Assembly: GCA_022606425.2 (NCBI GenBank)
Contig: JAHDVF020000734.1
Coordinates: 1,364,001 to 1,428,000 of the forward strand
From: Lepidostoma basale
Taxonomy: Eukaryota; Arthropoda; Insecta; Trichoptera; Lepidostomatidae
Direction: 5' to 3'
DNA: 64,000 nt
Shown: positions 43,000 to 54,089 of the stretch, piece by piece
Numbering within the stretch: position 1 is the stretch's first letter
How the letters are laid out: each line of letters starts with the position of its first letter
Notes under the pieces: model-generated
Database searches by the model: none
What the model was told of the DNA's origin: nothing
What the model saw: the letters and a program-made list of their open reading frames with translations, nothing else
Program-made: the position numbers and the translations under genes

Positions 43000-43700
43000 A
43001 TATAAAAAATGTAGGAATAAAAACGAGCATATTATATTAATAATTATCAGAAAAATATTACGTATTTATTTTTTTGTATTTGTTTAAGTAAAGATATGTT
43101 GTAATATTGAAGCTTAATTCGTTTTGCCGCTCCACCATCGATATTATCTATGAAGTTCATCATAGATCATTGATCGTGGCTCGGGCATCGCTTGACTGGT
43201 CTACAAGGACCTGCTTCCTGCGGAGGTCGTCAGCTCGGGTCGCCATTTTGTTCAAGCTGTGTGGAAAAATGCCGAGTGCAATAGACTCCCGACTGAACCG
43301 TTAGGAGGAACTTAACGCGATTACTGCAATTGCACATGCGCACTGCTAGGTACTGCCTGCTCATAATACCACCATAGTACTTACAAGTCTCAGCGCAATT
43401 GGGAACCATAAATCTTTTTAAAAATACGCTGCCCTTAAGTAAATAATTTGACCGATCGATCTGTCGATGGATGCAATAAGACGGTTCTTGATATAAAAAG
43501 AAAAATTCAAAATCCTATGTAGGGTATTTGTTAAAATTTCTTCGTAATCTGGAACCATGAAGAATACTTAAACGAATATAACACAACTAGAAAGATACGC
43601 ATTATATGGACATTTGCACTATTTTAATATCATACATAAACAGCCACTGCACTATTTCAGTTTTTTGAATGGGCCTTATGCATAATAAATTTTATAGTGA
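43000..43700. other. AT-rich DNA with a GC-richer segment 43115-43330
   Basis: The GC-richer part carries a 65-codon frame with no recognised motif. No repeat relation was found. Confidence 0.35.
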
Positions 43701-43703
43701 ATC

Positions 43704-43890
43704 ATGAATGAATTAAATAGAAGAGTGATGTATATGTCTCAACCTTTAAATAAATTCCCGGAGCCAAAGAGAACAACATTTCTGAGAATTTTGGCAGTTT
43801 CTTTCCTGTTCTCAATTCAATGTCATGTCATATACTACAATAACAATTGGACCAATTCCAGGTCCACGAGAGTTCAAGGAAAAATATTTG
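43704..43890 (+). CDS. candidate first exon of a type II membrane protein
   Basis: ATG at 43704 opens 62 codons and one base up to TTTG|GTGAGA, a good 5' splice site, at 43890/43891. The peptide has a basic segment (LNKFPEPKRTT), one hydrophobic stretch FLRILAVSFLFSIQCHVIYY at about residues 27-46, and an N-W-T glycosylation sequon just after it. This arrangement is typical of Golgi type II enzymes such as glycosyl- or sulfotransferases, but no catalytic region is visible here, so the family is not assigned. No downstream exon was found. Confidence 0.35.
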
Positions 43891-44244
43891 GTGAGACATT
43901 ATCTAATTAAAATATCATTATATTTTTTTCTTATTATATATTTTTTATTCTATGGTTGATACAAATTAATTATACTGATAACATCCTACAAATTTGCTGT
44001 CAAAAAGTATTATTACTCGAGTAAGTATTTTAATTTCACTTTTATTTCGGTCAGATATGTGGTTTAAAGTAAAGCCTCCACTAGTATTTAAACTCAGACA
44101 AATACCTTTACTCTGTAAACACCTTCTGCAAGCAAATTTTTTCAAGTTTTGTAGCTTGCGGACCATGCACGCTTTTACTTGCAAGAGGGTGTTTCCCGGT
44201 GAAAGGGATTTGCGGAAGTTTTATTGCTAGTGGACGCTTTATGT

Positions 44245-44420
44245 CAGGGTATGGCCACACCGGAGTGCCAGAGTAGGAGTCAAGATGAACACCTAGCAAA
44301 CCAACGCATGGCGTACTATGGGACCTGCCACACTATAGGTGCGCTTCGCGCCACAGTGCGTAAACACAAGCCACCTGTGTCTTGACTCCTATCTGGCACT
44401 CCGGTGTGACTGTACCCTTA
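44245..44420. mobile_element. MITE-like element with TIRs of about 45 bp
   Basis: The left end CAGGGTATGGCCACACCGGA, GTGCCAGAGTAGGAGTCAAG is mirrored by the right end CTTGACTCCTATCTGGCACT, CCGGTGTGACTGTACCCTTA. The interior of about 80 bases is GC-rich and contains GCGCTTCGCGC. CAGGG-type ends are common among hAT elements, but the expected 8 bp duplication is not visible, so the superfamily is uncertain. Confidence 0.7.
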
Positions 44421-45130
44421 GAGGGGACAAATTGTGTTTAGGATATGATAGATATTAAGGACAGACGACTTTATTAAAAATGTTGATAATCAGAATAGTA
44501 TATAGGTATGGTATGTACATGCAAATACATATTTAAATCTAATTTATATGACGAAGAATTTTTACATATTTAATTTATATTATAATGGAATATCAGAATA
44601 ATAAAACACACATCCTGCAATTCGATCAGTATTTGACTAATGAATAAAAACCTCTTACAAATGGCGGGGTACAAGGTGCAAACTTAAATTGCGGTTGCAT
44701 TACGTAAAAATGAAATGGAAATCTGCCTTTTGTGTGCACGCCGCGCATCTGTCTCCAACGCACGTGGGCACTGTGGTAACCGGCACGTGCATGCATGTAA
44801 TCTGCAAGCCTCAGGACTCAGGATACTTCCTTCTTTCTATTGTCCCGCGGTTGTAGGAGGGTACGCGCGTGTCCTCGCCTTGAACTATTTAGGTACTTTT
44901 TATTATCATAATAAAGCAAATAGCGGAGATCTGATTGTTTGGTATGTTTTTGTAACGGAAATGCTGCGATAATTTTTTGTTACTACAACGATCCATAATT
45001 TAAATAGTTTTCTTCGTAGTCATATTTCTTGTGGTTAGCGTTTTGTTTTTTGTAATAAAATTTGGGAACGATCAATCTTAGGTCGTGGTAATGCAAACCA
45101 ATACATTTATTCAAATATCAATAAATACTT

Positions 45131-45685
45131 GTACATGGTGCACTCAAAGTCATTACTGCAAATAGAAATATATCCAAAGAAGCAAAAATGGCAGTACACA
45201 ATGGAGTTCTAGTGCCAACCCTCATGTATGGAAGTGAAGCTTGGAGCTGGCAAAAGAAGGATGAAAGCAGGATAAATGCCGTAGAAATGAGATCACTAAG
45301 AAGAATGTGCAGGAATAGAATACCGAACGATGAAATAAGAGAGGCAGATCGCTGTATCATGGATAAAATTAAAAAAGGATCCCTGAGATGGTTTGGACAT
45401 ATGGAACGAACGGATGAGAGTAGAATGGTTAAAAAGTTGTACACAAGCAGCGTGAGTGGAAAAAGAAGCCGAGGACGACCGAGAAAAACATGGCATGACC
45501 AAATCAATCAATTACTAAAAGGCGATCACATTCGAAGTCGGAATAATCGACGTACGTGCATGGTACGATGTATGAATGTAGAGGAAGTCCGAGAGGTATG
45601 TCAGGACAGAGCATTGTGGCGATCCATCCTCTCTGCCTACCCCTCCAGAGAAATCGCGTGATGGTTAATTAGTTACTTGTATGTA
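45131..45685 (+). mobile_element. RTE LINE 3' end, second subfamily
   Basis: The frame runs from GALKVITANRNISKEAKMAV through LMYGSEAWSWQKKDESR and SLRWFGHMERTDESRM to GRPRKTWHDQINQLL, stopping at 45661. Compared with the copy at 38978 it lacks part of the CGRTMYDRISN segment (reads CRNRIPNDE) and differs at many third positions, so it is a sister subfamily. No stop interrupts the remaining 170 residues. The tail after GTGATGGTTAATTAGTTA is short. Confidence 0.85.
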
Positions 45686-45844
45686 CATAATGAGAGCTAA
45701 AGAAGAAATCAGTTTGACTTTGAAACGGAAAATCTTCTACGTATAATCACAGTAAAAACACAGCTTAATCTATATTGAAAATAATAGTAAATGAATTATT
45801 TTATTGAAGAGTGTATTGGATTTTTTGCAATTGAAGTTTCTTCT

Positions 45845-45970
45845 TTACAGAGGTTTAGTTCTTGTGGCTAATCCCCTTATGTCTGAAGCTAATATTGTTT
45901 AAATTGTGATTTGTGGCTAGTTTATGCAAGAGTTAGATCTATGTGGCCCGGAATGCTCCTCTACTTTTGG
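45845..45970 (+). pseudogene. second copy of the YRG...NIV...FM coding relic
   Basis: The frame YRGLVLVANPLMSEANIV, stop, IVICG, stop, FMQELDLCGPE is colinear with 2902-3011. It lies about 160 bases downstream of an RTE 3' end. Confidence 0.45.
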
Positions 45971-46099
45971 AAGTTTTAATATCTTTATTGTATGGAAAGA
46001 TTTTTTTTAATACATTTCAAATCAGATAAGTACTATTATAAGAGTTCGCCGAGCTATGTATTGAAGTTTTGTTTGAAATATTCAGTCGAGTTACATTTC

Positions 46100-46400
46100 T
46101 CATTAGTCACCTAGCGAAGTGGTTTTAGTTACATCAGAGTCCCGGTTCATTGTTCCTCCGCGACCGGAGATGGGTGATAGTGTGAGATACTTAACTGCAT
46201 CTTCCTCTTCTTCTGTGCCGCGTCTCTTGCAGGCCTTGCGTAATAATGTGGGCCAGGCGCGTTCACGGTCGCCTGGAGAGAAATCTCTCCATCACGCCGG
46301 GTGATGGTGAAATAGGGATACTGGCACGGCATTGCGAGACCTCTCTGCAGGGCCGAGAGCATCACGTGCCGAGCGACACTTCAGTACACAATAATCACAC
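46100..46400. other. GC-rich segment with small inverted repeats
   Basis: It includes GGAGAGAAATCTCTCC and ATCACGCCGGGTGAT palindromes at about 46275-46305. Frames are open on both strands without recognised motifs. It may be exon, promoter island or a small foldback element. Confidence 0.3.
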
Positions 46401-46849
46401 AGATAAAAACTTATTTTAAATTATGTAAATGATTACATGTTTTAAACTTTGGCTAGAGAGCTTATAAATCAAATCAAAGCTTATTTCAATATTTTTATTT
46501 ACGAATGGATCTTTTAGTACACATTTTTTCCATATTTAAATAATTTATTAAATTTGTTTTGAATTATGGTTGTTTGAAAGATTATAAAAGATATTTAATT
46601 TTTAGTATTATAAACTTCGTTGTAAGTACCATATCTGTATACCAAATATGTATTAAAATAATTGTAATATAAAGGGCGAAATAATCATTTAAAGAAATAA
46701 AATATGCATTTTTTCCCCATACATTTATAATATATCTCAGGCAAATATTTTCAATACTGTATTAAAATAGAACTCTTTAACTAGTTTCTTAAAAAGTGTA
46801 TCTTTATTATGTTCACCAAAAATATTATTAATTAAAAGTAAAATAATAA

Positions 46850-47015
46850 AAACGTGTATTTTCTAGAATTTTTATTATAATTATTGTATATATTTTGTGG
46901 GAACGACATGTTTTACCTTTAGACATTATCAAATGTAAAATAAAAGAGAACGTTTTCATTTATATCAATTATTTAATATGGAGTTTTATATCATTGTTCA
47001 AGAAATAATAAATAA
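46850..47015. repeat. GCGAAACATGTC family, partial copy
   Basis: AAAAACGTGTATTTTCTAGA, ATATTTTGTGGGAACGACAT, GTTTTACCTTTAGACATTAT, CAAATG leads to AAAAGAGAACGTTTTCATTT and then the end TTTAATATGGAGTTTTATAT, TTGTTCAAGAAATAATAAAT. The centre is deleted compared with 27870-28075. Confidence 0.6.
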
Positions 47016-47019
47016 ATAA

Positions 47020-49200
47020 TTATTATGTTGAAACAATTATATTAATAATTACATTATTTAACTATTTTCTCACCGACTCACATTTTGACGAAATTAAAAA
47101 TCTGTGCATTTTATAAGTAACTATGATATTGTACAGTAGTGTGTTAAGTTTAAAATGTCGAGTGTTGTTGATAGACTGCGCGAGTAAGAGGAATTAAAAG
47201 AAGAGAAAGGTGAGGCGAGGGAGATGGTAGGAGACGGTGTTGGGTTGGCGACCTCTAGGAAAGCACATTGCACTCCATCTCGGCCCAAGTCTACTAGTTA
47301 GAAGAATTGCGTAACCTCGATCAGACAAATAACAGACCTCCTCTCTCGGAATTTAGTGGATGTATTTTCATTGCCTTTACACATATACCAAAGGCACTTA
47401 AAATACGTTTTGGTATGTTTTAAAATGTTTCGTAAAGATAATCCGTGTTATTTCACATGCGCTTTACACGTGACTAATACGTTCTAATCAGGATCACATG
47501 ATAGACTTAACCAATAATGTCCTAACTGCTCCCTTGTTTGATAATTGAAACCGATTTCGAAGACCGAACTACCGACTAAAGTTTGCTAGGAATTAACAAA
47601 AACAAATAGTTTATATGTTTACTATTATGGTGGTAGGGGTAAGTAAAAATTTGATGAGGAGGTAGGTACGTTGCTCCAAAGCAATGTGAAACTTAATGAT
47701 ATGCGCTTAAAATCAAGTTCCGTCATTAGATCCCAGGCGAGTGCATCGCTACGGAGGTTCCCAGGTGAATTATAACAGTTAGCTTATTTAATTATGTAGT
47801 AAAAAACGAGTCTCAAGGAATAGTAACTGCGAGCCCTGGGAGCCTTTTATTGCGGAATAACGGATATTGCGGGTAAATGTCCTTTGGGCTATTCGCGAAC
47901 ATTGGCACGGGCTCGTCAGACGCGCGGCGCTGTGGACTGCGATGCCTACAATACGCTAGCGATCGCTCATTTTATTTTTCTACTGCGCCAATAGTATCCG
48001 CCTGCTCGTTGTGCTTCGCGCTTCGAGCGGCGAAGATCCCATTTGATTCGCTTATCATCATCACCGATGCTTGGATTGTCTGAGGTGGATACATAATCTA
48101 CTATATCAGTTTCGCTATACATATTAGGAGATACACATTACGTCTATAGTGGTTTCTACTTTCATGTAATAGCTATTTCTAGGTCACTTTTGATGTCACG
48201 ATTTTTTCAATATTTAAAATAATTTCGGTTTTATTTCTTGTTTCCGGTTGAAGATTTTTTTATTAGACATTTAATTAGGGCCATTTTACGACCATGGCTT
48301 CAAGATTCAGTTCTTTAACTACAATAACATATTAAGAATTTAATTAAATAATTGCACTATATAATTTTAATGCTTTTATTATAAATAACCAACTCAATAT
48401 TTACTTTATTATTAATTAATTAACATTCATTTTTTTTGTTATAATAAAATATTAAATAGTTGACCTTTACATCTTACATCTCCGACCTAGTTAAGCATTC
48501 TGAAATCAACAATATTCTTTGCTGTCTTTCTTAAAATCAAATAGATATTATAGTATTATAGAATTAGGCAAAATCTATTTTCTTATAAAAAGATTTGTGC
48601 CATCAAAACTAATTACCAAAGTTTTATTTAAATCTAAACGATATCAATAGTTTTTTTTGCGCAATTGAATGTAAAATATGTCATTTGTATGCCACTTTTA
48701 ATGTCTCTTCTGTCTCGTTCTGTAACATGTACCAGGGGAGCACAAGGCGGAGGAGATATTTCTGAATACATTACCGCGGAGGTTGCCAAGACTGGCGCAG
48801 AACATGGGGGCAGGTAAACGACCGTGCCACGGGCGACGAGCTGACATTCTGCAGAGCACACTTCATACAGCGGATGTTACAGTACTCTCAATAGGTATGC
48901 GAGTACCGAGCTCTCGCCGCCTACGTCCCTTCGCTCATTGTTTCCTGGCAACATTCTGGTTTCTGGGCCGTTTCTCCATCCCCAAATATGAACATGTCTC
49001 AAAAGAGGAACACATGAGATTATTATAAAGAATAATCAATTGTAGCTATATAATAAGATTATTTTTTTAAATATGCGTTTACATGGACATGTAAAGTTTT
49101 TATATATTTATGTTATACTACAAATTATATTATGAATCTCTGAGAAGATTGCCAAGGTTACTAGAATATTTACGAACAAAATAAATAAATTACATTGCTA
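47020..49200. other. AT-rich DNA with GC-rich segments at 47870-48080 and 48720-48980
   Basis: The segments carry frames of 68 to 81 codons without recognised motifs. AACATGGGGGCAGGTAAAC at about 48803 is an ATG followed by a donor-like site, but four codons are too few to judge. No LINE or SINE copy was seen. Confidence 0.35.
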
Positions 49201-49206
49201 TGATAA

Positions 49207-49550
49207 TATGGTATGATACAGTGTCGAATGAAAATACAAGAAGGGAATGCAGTGCGAATTAAAGTGTTATAAACTAAATAATGAAAGGAATATGGTTTGG
49301 ACATATGGAATGAATAAATGAAGAAAGAATGGTAAAAAAAGTATATATAAACAATTTAAACGGAACTAGAAATAGAGGAAGATCGAGGAAACGTAGCACG
49401 ATCAAATAAATCAAATATTGAGTGTCGTGAAGAGTCGGAGAAATCGACGTAGTGCATGACACGATGTGTGAATGTATCTCAAGAAAGAAAAGTGTGGCGG
49501 TCCATCCTTTCTGCTTACCCCTTTGGAGAGACGGCGTGATGATTAGTTAG
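49207..49550 (+). pseudogene. decayed RTE LINE 3' end
   Basis: The translation aligns to YDRISNADIRKEC, IMNKIMKGS, FGHMER, ERMVKKVYINNLNG and RGRSRKRS of the reference copy with stops and shifts. It ends GGAGAGACGGCGTGATGATT, AGTTAGTTA. Confidence 0.78.
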
Positions 49551-49599
49551 TTAACTATCACAAGTAAAGTTTTTAGTAAGTATTTATTTATTGTGTTTA

Positions 49600-49975
49600 A
49601 TCTTCTTCTTCTTCTTCTTCTTCTTCTTCAGCCTATTCCCGTGCACTCCTGTACAAAGGCATCCTCCTTTCGCTTCCATATCACTCTGTCCTGTGCAGAC
49701 TGCATCCAGGTTATTCCGACCTGTCTGTTCAGATCATCCTTCCACCGTAGTTGCGATCGCCCTGCACTTCTCTTCGCCGTCCACGGTCTCCAAGTCAGCC
49801 GTCTTCTTGTCCACTTTTCATCTGAGCTACTGGCTACGTGACCTGCCCATTGCCATTTTAGAGTCGCCACTCGGTGGATGATGTCAGTGACCTTTGTTTT
49901 TTCTCTCACCGTATCGTTTCTGACTCTGTCTCTTAGGCTTATTCCTACCATGGCTCTTTCCATGTTTAATAAAAT
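49600..49975 (-). pseudogene. LINE 3' end of a third family, open frame, CTT/GAA tail
   Basis: On the minus strand the frame from 49963 reads MERAMVGISLRDRVRNDTV, then VATLKWQWAGHVASSSDEKW, SQLRWKDDLNRQVGITWM, QDRVIWKRKEDAFVQECTG, followed by a long GAA repeat. MERAM.G.SLRDR.RN, the GH.AR-type block and RW.DD are conserved features of insect LINE C-termini. The DAFVQE..T ending parallels EAYVQ.WT at 57.3 and 59.6 kb. The domain is 5'-truncated. A decayed sister is at 50580-50925. Confidence 0.78.
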
Positions 49976-50579
49976 ACATTATTTAATTGATGGATAGATT
50001 ACGCAAAAAATAACTTTTATAATTTTATAAAAAAACTATTTTCAATAAATCATGCAGATATTCCATTCATTGGATAAAGTTTAAGAACCCGTACATTTCG
50101 CGTTACACTACCATAGTCGTAGGTAATCAAGTATTGCGGGGTCAATTCCTATTATTTAAACCCCTTAATGGAACCGACTCCCGCCTCTGCGGTCTGTCTC
50201 GTTGAGTTCCAAGAAGCGCATTAATTATTTTTTATTGATTTGAACTTCCTATTGCCGTCTATTGTTTGCCTAACAAATGGAATACATTCTATTATGATAG
50301 GCTGGCGTGGCTAACGGTAAACGAAATGCACAGTGCAACCGACGGACGGTGCTTAACTTTGCACCTATTTACTCACCATCAAGCAGAGGTCTAGGTCTAG
50401 GGAGCAATAACTCTTTTAATATTTTGTGAAAATGTTCACAAATAATAATTAATCCATCTCATAATTATAATACTTCCGTCTAGTTATAATCATAAATATT
50501 TTAGTTATAATAAATAAAAGTTTATCCTTCTTGTTTAATGAATAATAATTTTGAAATGATCACATCGCCAAAAAATATC

Positions 50580-50925
50580 TTCTTCTTCTTCAGCTTATCG
50601 CCGTCAACTCTTGGAAGAAAGCTTCCTCCATGTCCATCCATGTCGATCTCTCCTGCGCAGTCTGCATCCATAGCACCCCAGCATATCATTCCAGGTCATC
50701 CCTCCACCTCATTTGTGGTCCTTCTACTCTTCTTCTCGTGTTTCTCGGTCTCCAATTCAGCAGTATTTTGGTCCATCTTTCGTCTGCAGCTCGTAAACGT
50801 AAACTTTAAAGTCGTCACCCGGTGGATCACGTCTGTGACTCTTGTTTTATCCCTCACCGTTTCGTTCCTGACTCTATCTCTAAGGGACAGGCCTAGCATA
50901 GCTCTCTCCATCTCCAGAAAATATC
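50580..50925 (-). pseudogene. decayed sister copy of the 49.6 kb LINE
   Basis: On the minus strand it reads MERAMLGLSLRDRVRNETV, RDKTRVTDVIHRVTTLKF, then shifts frame. The DNA continues parallel to 49600-49975 and ends in a CTTCTTCTT tract on the plus strand. Confidence 0.75.
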
Positions 50926-50929
50926 TTAT

Positions 50930-53000
50930 ATCAAGTTAATAAAAGTGACTTTTACTTTTAAGTATATTGTATACCATATAATATATAACATTTTAATGTA
51001 GATGAAATGAAGAACAATGAATTAAAATGAAAAATCAATATGAAGCAAAAAGATTTACATATTATTCTAAATTTAGCATTTTGCGTCGTAAAAATTAGAT
51101 AGTATACGAAAACTTACACAGCGGTATACTCCGCATATGTATGAGGTAGATGTTGCCGGCGTGGTGGTGGTAGATTGCGGAAAACAACAAGTCCGCACAC
51201 ACCGAAACCTACGTGTGTATGTATAACGTATGGACATATAGAAAAGTTCAAAAACTCATCGCTCCCGTGTTCCATGTTCCATTAATTTAAATTCAAACGC
51301 TAGGCTCTAGTGTGGCGCGCACTATTTCAAGGTTGCCAGGTCAGCAAACCACGGAATATTTAAATTAAAAAAACTAGTCATGCCTCGTCTTCCAAAATTT
51401 TTGGCAAATGGCAATACCGAATATATGGCGCTGATACATTATATTTGACGGTTGTTATAAGCTTCTATGTACAAGGATGAATGTTCTTACAACAGTAGAA
51501 AGTGCATTTACCTCTTTACGTAAGAGTCCATTAGTATATATTTAGGAGTGAGCTCACTTCTGCCGGCTAGCAGGTATCTGGGGTTGTAAGTCACCTTCAT
51601 TTTATCTGATACAATTTCAATCAAGTATTATACACATATGGTTATGTACTATAGCCATACTTTAACAGTTAGAATTCTTCAAAAAATATTTATCATTTAT
51701 GAATTGTTTATATAGCTGCGAATATATTTATAGAATATTTAGCATCTGCTTTAGTTACAAATTGTATTCGAAATTAGAAAAAAATGATAAAACTATTGCT
51801 GTTTCGTATTCGTTGAACATACGAGTATGTGGTAACCTTATTTTTATTATTATTATCACATAATGGTAGTTTATTTATGTTCTTTATGGCAACACTTATA
51901 ATGTCACGAGGCGCCATCTTATTGTCGTGAGAATATCAACCAGCGGATTAAGTAACAAATTTAAATTCATCATATGTAATTATTCACTTACATCGAACCT
52001 GTATGCTACGAAAAAGGATTGAAAAAATATGGAAATAACCATTCATCAATATGCGGACACTAGACAAATGCAATAAAATTGAGAAAAAACGGCAACACTG
52101 AAATTTTAATTTCAAGATAACGCTATATGTCAACATTTAAAAATATTTTTTCTTAATTCTACAAATGTTACATTAGATCATGAAGTTGAAGGTGTAAGAG
52201 GATTGTGTAGTCGCGTCCTCGATGTACGGTCACGGAGGCGCGAATTCTTCGTATATTGACTTACGTCATTTGGGAATTGGACCATCTCCCAGTCAACATT
52301 CGACCGTGAACTTATTTTGACAGATAAAATTCTTTTTTCGCTGTTCTCTTGTTTTTTTCTCCTATTTGAATATCGAATGCCTAGAGAGGAGATTTTAGGG
52401 GGAGTGTGTACCTACTTATACGTTGTACAATAAATTGCAGGTTTTCCACGTAATATATAATTTCTTATTATTTATAACCGATTAATATACCAAATGTATT
52501 TAGAATAGACACGAATTAGTTTTTTAACTTTTATAATTTATCTGTTATTGTGGTTTGAAGGAAATATTTTTTTCGTAATTTTGATAATTTTTCATGTATT
52601 ACGAGTAATGATCATATCTATGAACAACGTAAGAGCCGGAAAGGATGTTTTACCACATGGAAGTAGACGAAACTACTCTATGTTTTAAAGATTCTGCGAC
52701 TCAGTTCCAGATTACAGTTGATATTAAATTTGAAAAGTTTTAAATTAATCAATCCTCTGGGAATAACAGGAATAGATGACGAAACGGGTAGAGTATGGTA
52801 ATTGTACAACTCTCTCGTTAATGTATGATATTATGGCGGAATATTTTACAGAGTGAATAAACAATTTATAAATAATTTTAAAACATTAGTTTTTATTTTC
52901 ATAAATAATTGCAAATCATAAATATTAATTTACCAATTTTGTTTCATAATTATTAATATATATATAATAATATAATGATCTAAATATAACATTACATATT
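50930..53000. other. AT-rich DNA, no gene assigned
   Basis: Short GC-richer stretches at 51150-51330 and 52180-52310 have no recognised content. No repeat copy was found in these 2 kb. Confidence 0.38.
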
Positions 53001-53001
53001 A

Positions 53002-53256
53002 AATTATTTTTATTTTGTTATTTTAATTTATATCATTGTATTCTATATTATTTGTTTTAGATTTATTTTGTGGATGTTGGACGATCGAAGTGTGCGCGGG
53101 AGATGCCTATTGGTGGCGATGAGGTTCGCAACCCATCACACCGCGTCTCCCGCGGGGCGAAAAGAGGAGGATGGAGTGCCGCATAGGTTAAAATGTGACA
53201 GTCTATTCTTTCTGCCTACCCTTTCGGGGAGACGGCGTGATGGCTAGTTAGTTAGC
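53002..53256 (+). mobile_element. SINE-like foldback element with RTE tail, copy D (full-length type)
   Basis: It matches copy C (9561-9821) from AATTATTTTTATTTTGTTAT to the CTAGTTAGTTAG tail with few differences. TGGATGTTGG (about 53073) and GGTTCGCAACCC (about 53122) are the candidate internal promoter boxes. The inverted arms and RTE-like end are intact. Confidence 0.78.
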
Positions 53257-53865
53257 TATATAATGATATTACATTTATAAAAATGACATCACTAAAAATG
53301 ATTTAACATTCGAAAATTTGATCACTGGCAGATTTGTATCCAAGTGGAATATTCGAAATCATAGATATAATGAATAGGTAGAGATAAAAATAACTTTTTT
53401 TTTCAATATTTGCAATCATTATAATTTCAATAGAAATGTCACATTGGACAGCACATTATTTCCTAAGCTGCGTACAGTAACACGCGGCAAGATTGTGTGG
53501 GCGTAACAAACTAATGGGTACCCGCACGTGCTCTTGAATTCTTCCACGTGTTAGGTAACTACATTTTTCAACCACGAAACGTAACAATTGTAATTTCCTA
53601 TTCAGAGCTTCTCTCTGCACACGCGCGTTCTACATTCATAAAATAATTTCCAATTAATTAGGAGAGGATGCCCTAGTCATTTATTTAAGAGATTGTATGT
53701 TAGAAAGTGATCGGTAATGCTGTACACCGCTAGTACCTGTATACTATAATAGTATAGAATACTTAATTTTCAAGTAGCAACAAAATTCAATCAATTAATA
53801 ATGTTTATAATTATTTTACAAACAATTAATGTTTTTAATTGAAATTTCTTGGTAGAAGTTCATTT

Positions 53866-54085
53866 TAAATAATGAAAACAAAAAAAAAAAATCTTTATTA
53901 TTATGCATTTAGTGTGCTTCCACTTGTGTTTATGTTCGACCGGTTTCGGCAGCTTGCTGCCATCTTCTGGTCCAGAAGTTGGCAGCAAGCTGCTGAAACC
54001 GGTCGAACATAAACACAAGTGGAATCACACAAAAATAATAATAATAAAGAAATTGTATATCAAAAGTTTTTGGTTTTCATTATTT
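53866..54085. repeat. inverted repeat with ribozyme-like core, arms of about 105 bp
   Basis: The inner 59 or 60 bases of each arm (53912-53970 and 53972-54030) are almost perfectly complementary: GTGTGCTTCCACTTGTG...CATCTTCTGG against CCAGAAGTTGGCAGCAAGC...CACAAGTGGAATCACAC. Outer AT-rich parts (TAAATAATGAAAAC with GTTTTCATTATTTA) extend the match. On the minus strand the left arm reads CAGAAGA, T, GGCAGC-AA-GCTGCC, GAAAC, CGGTC. Stem II is a perfect 6 bp, but U4 is A, and stem I does not form. Confidence 0.8.
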
Positions 54086-54089
54086 ATTG

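Noticed and set aside
43840..43895. Cytochrome P450 N-terminal motif (IPGPREF in another frame)
   Set aside because: The frame has stops on either side of the motif, and no other P450 element such as a heme-binding or K-helix segment is nearby.
49591..49881. Plus-strand Phe/Leu-rich frames as a membrane protein
   Set aside because: They are the CTT microsatellite and the antisense of a LINE C-terminus.
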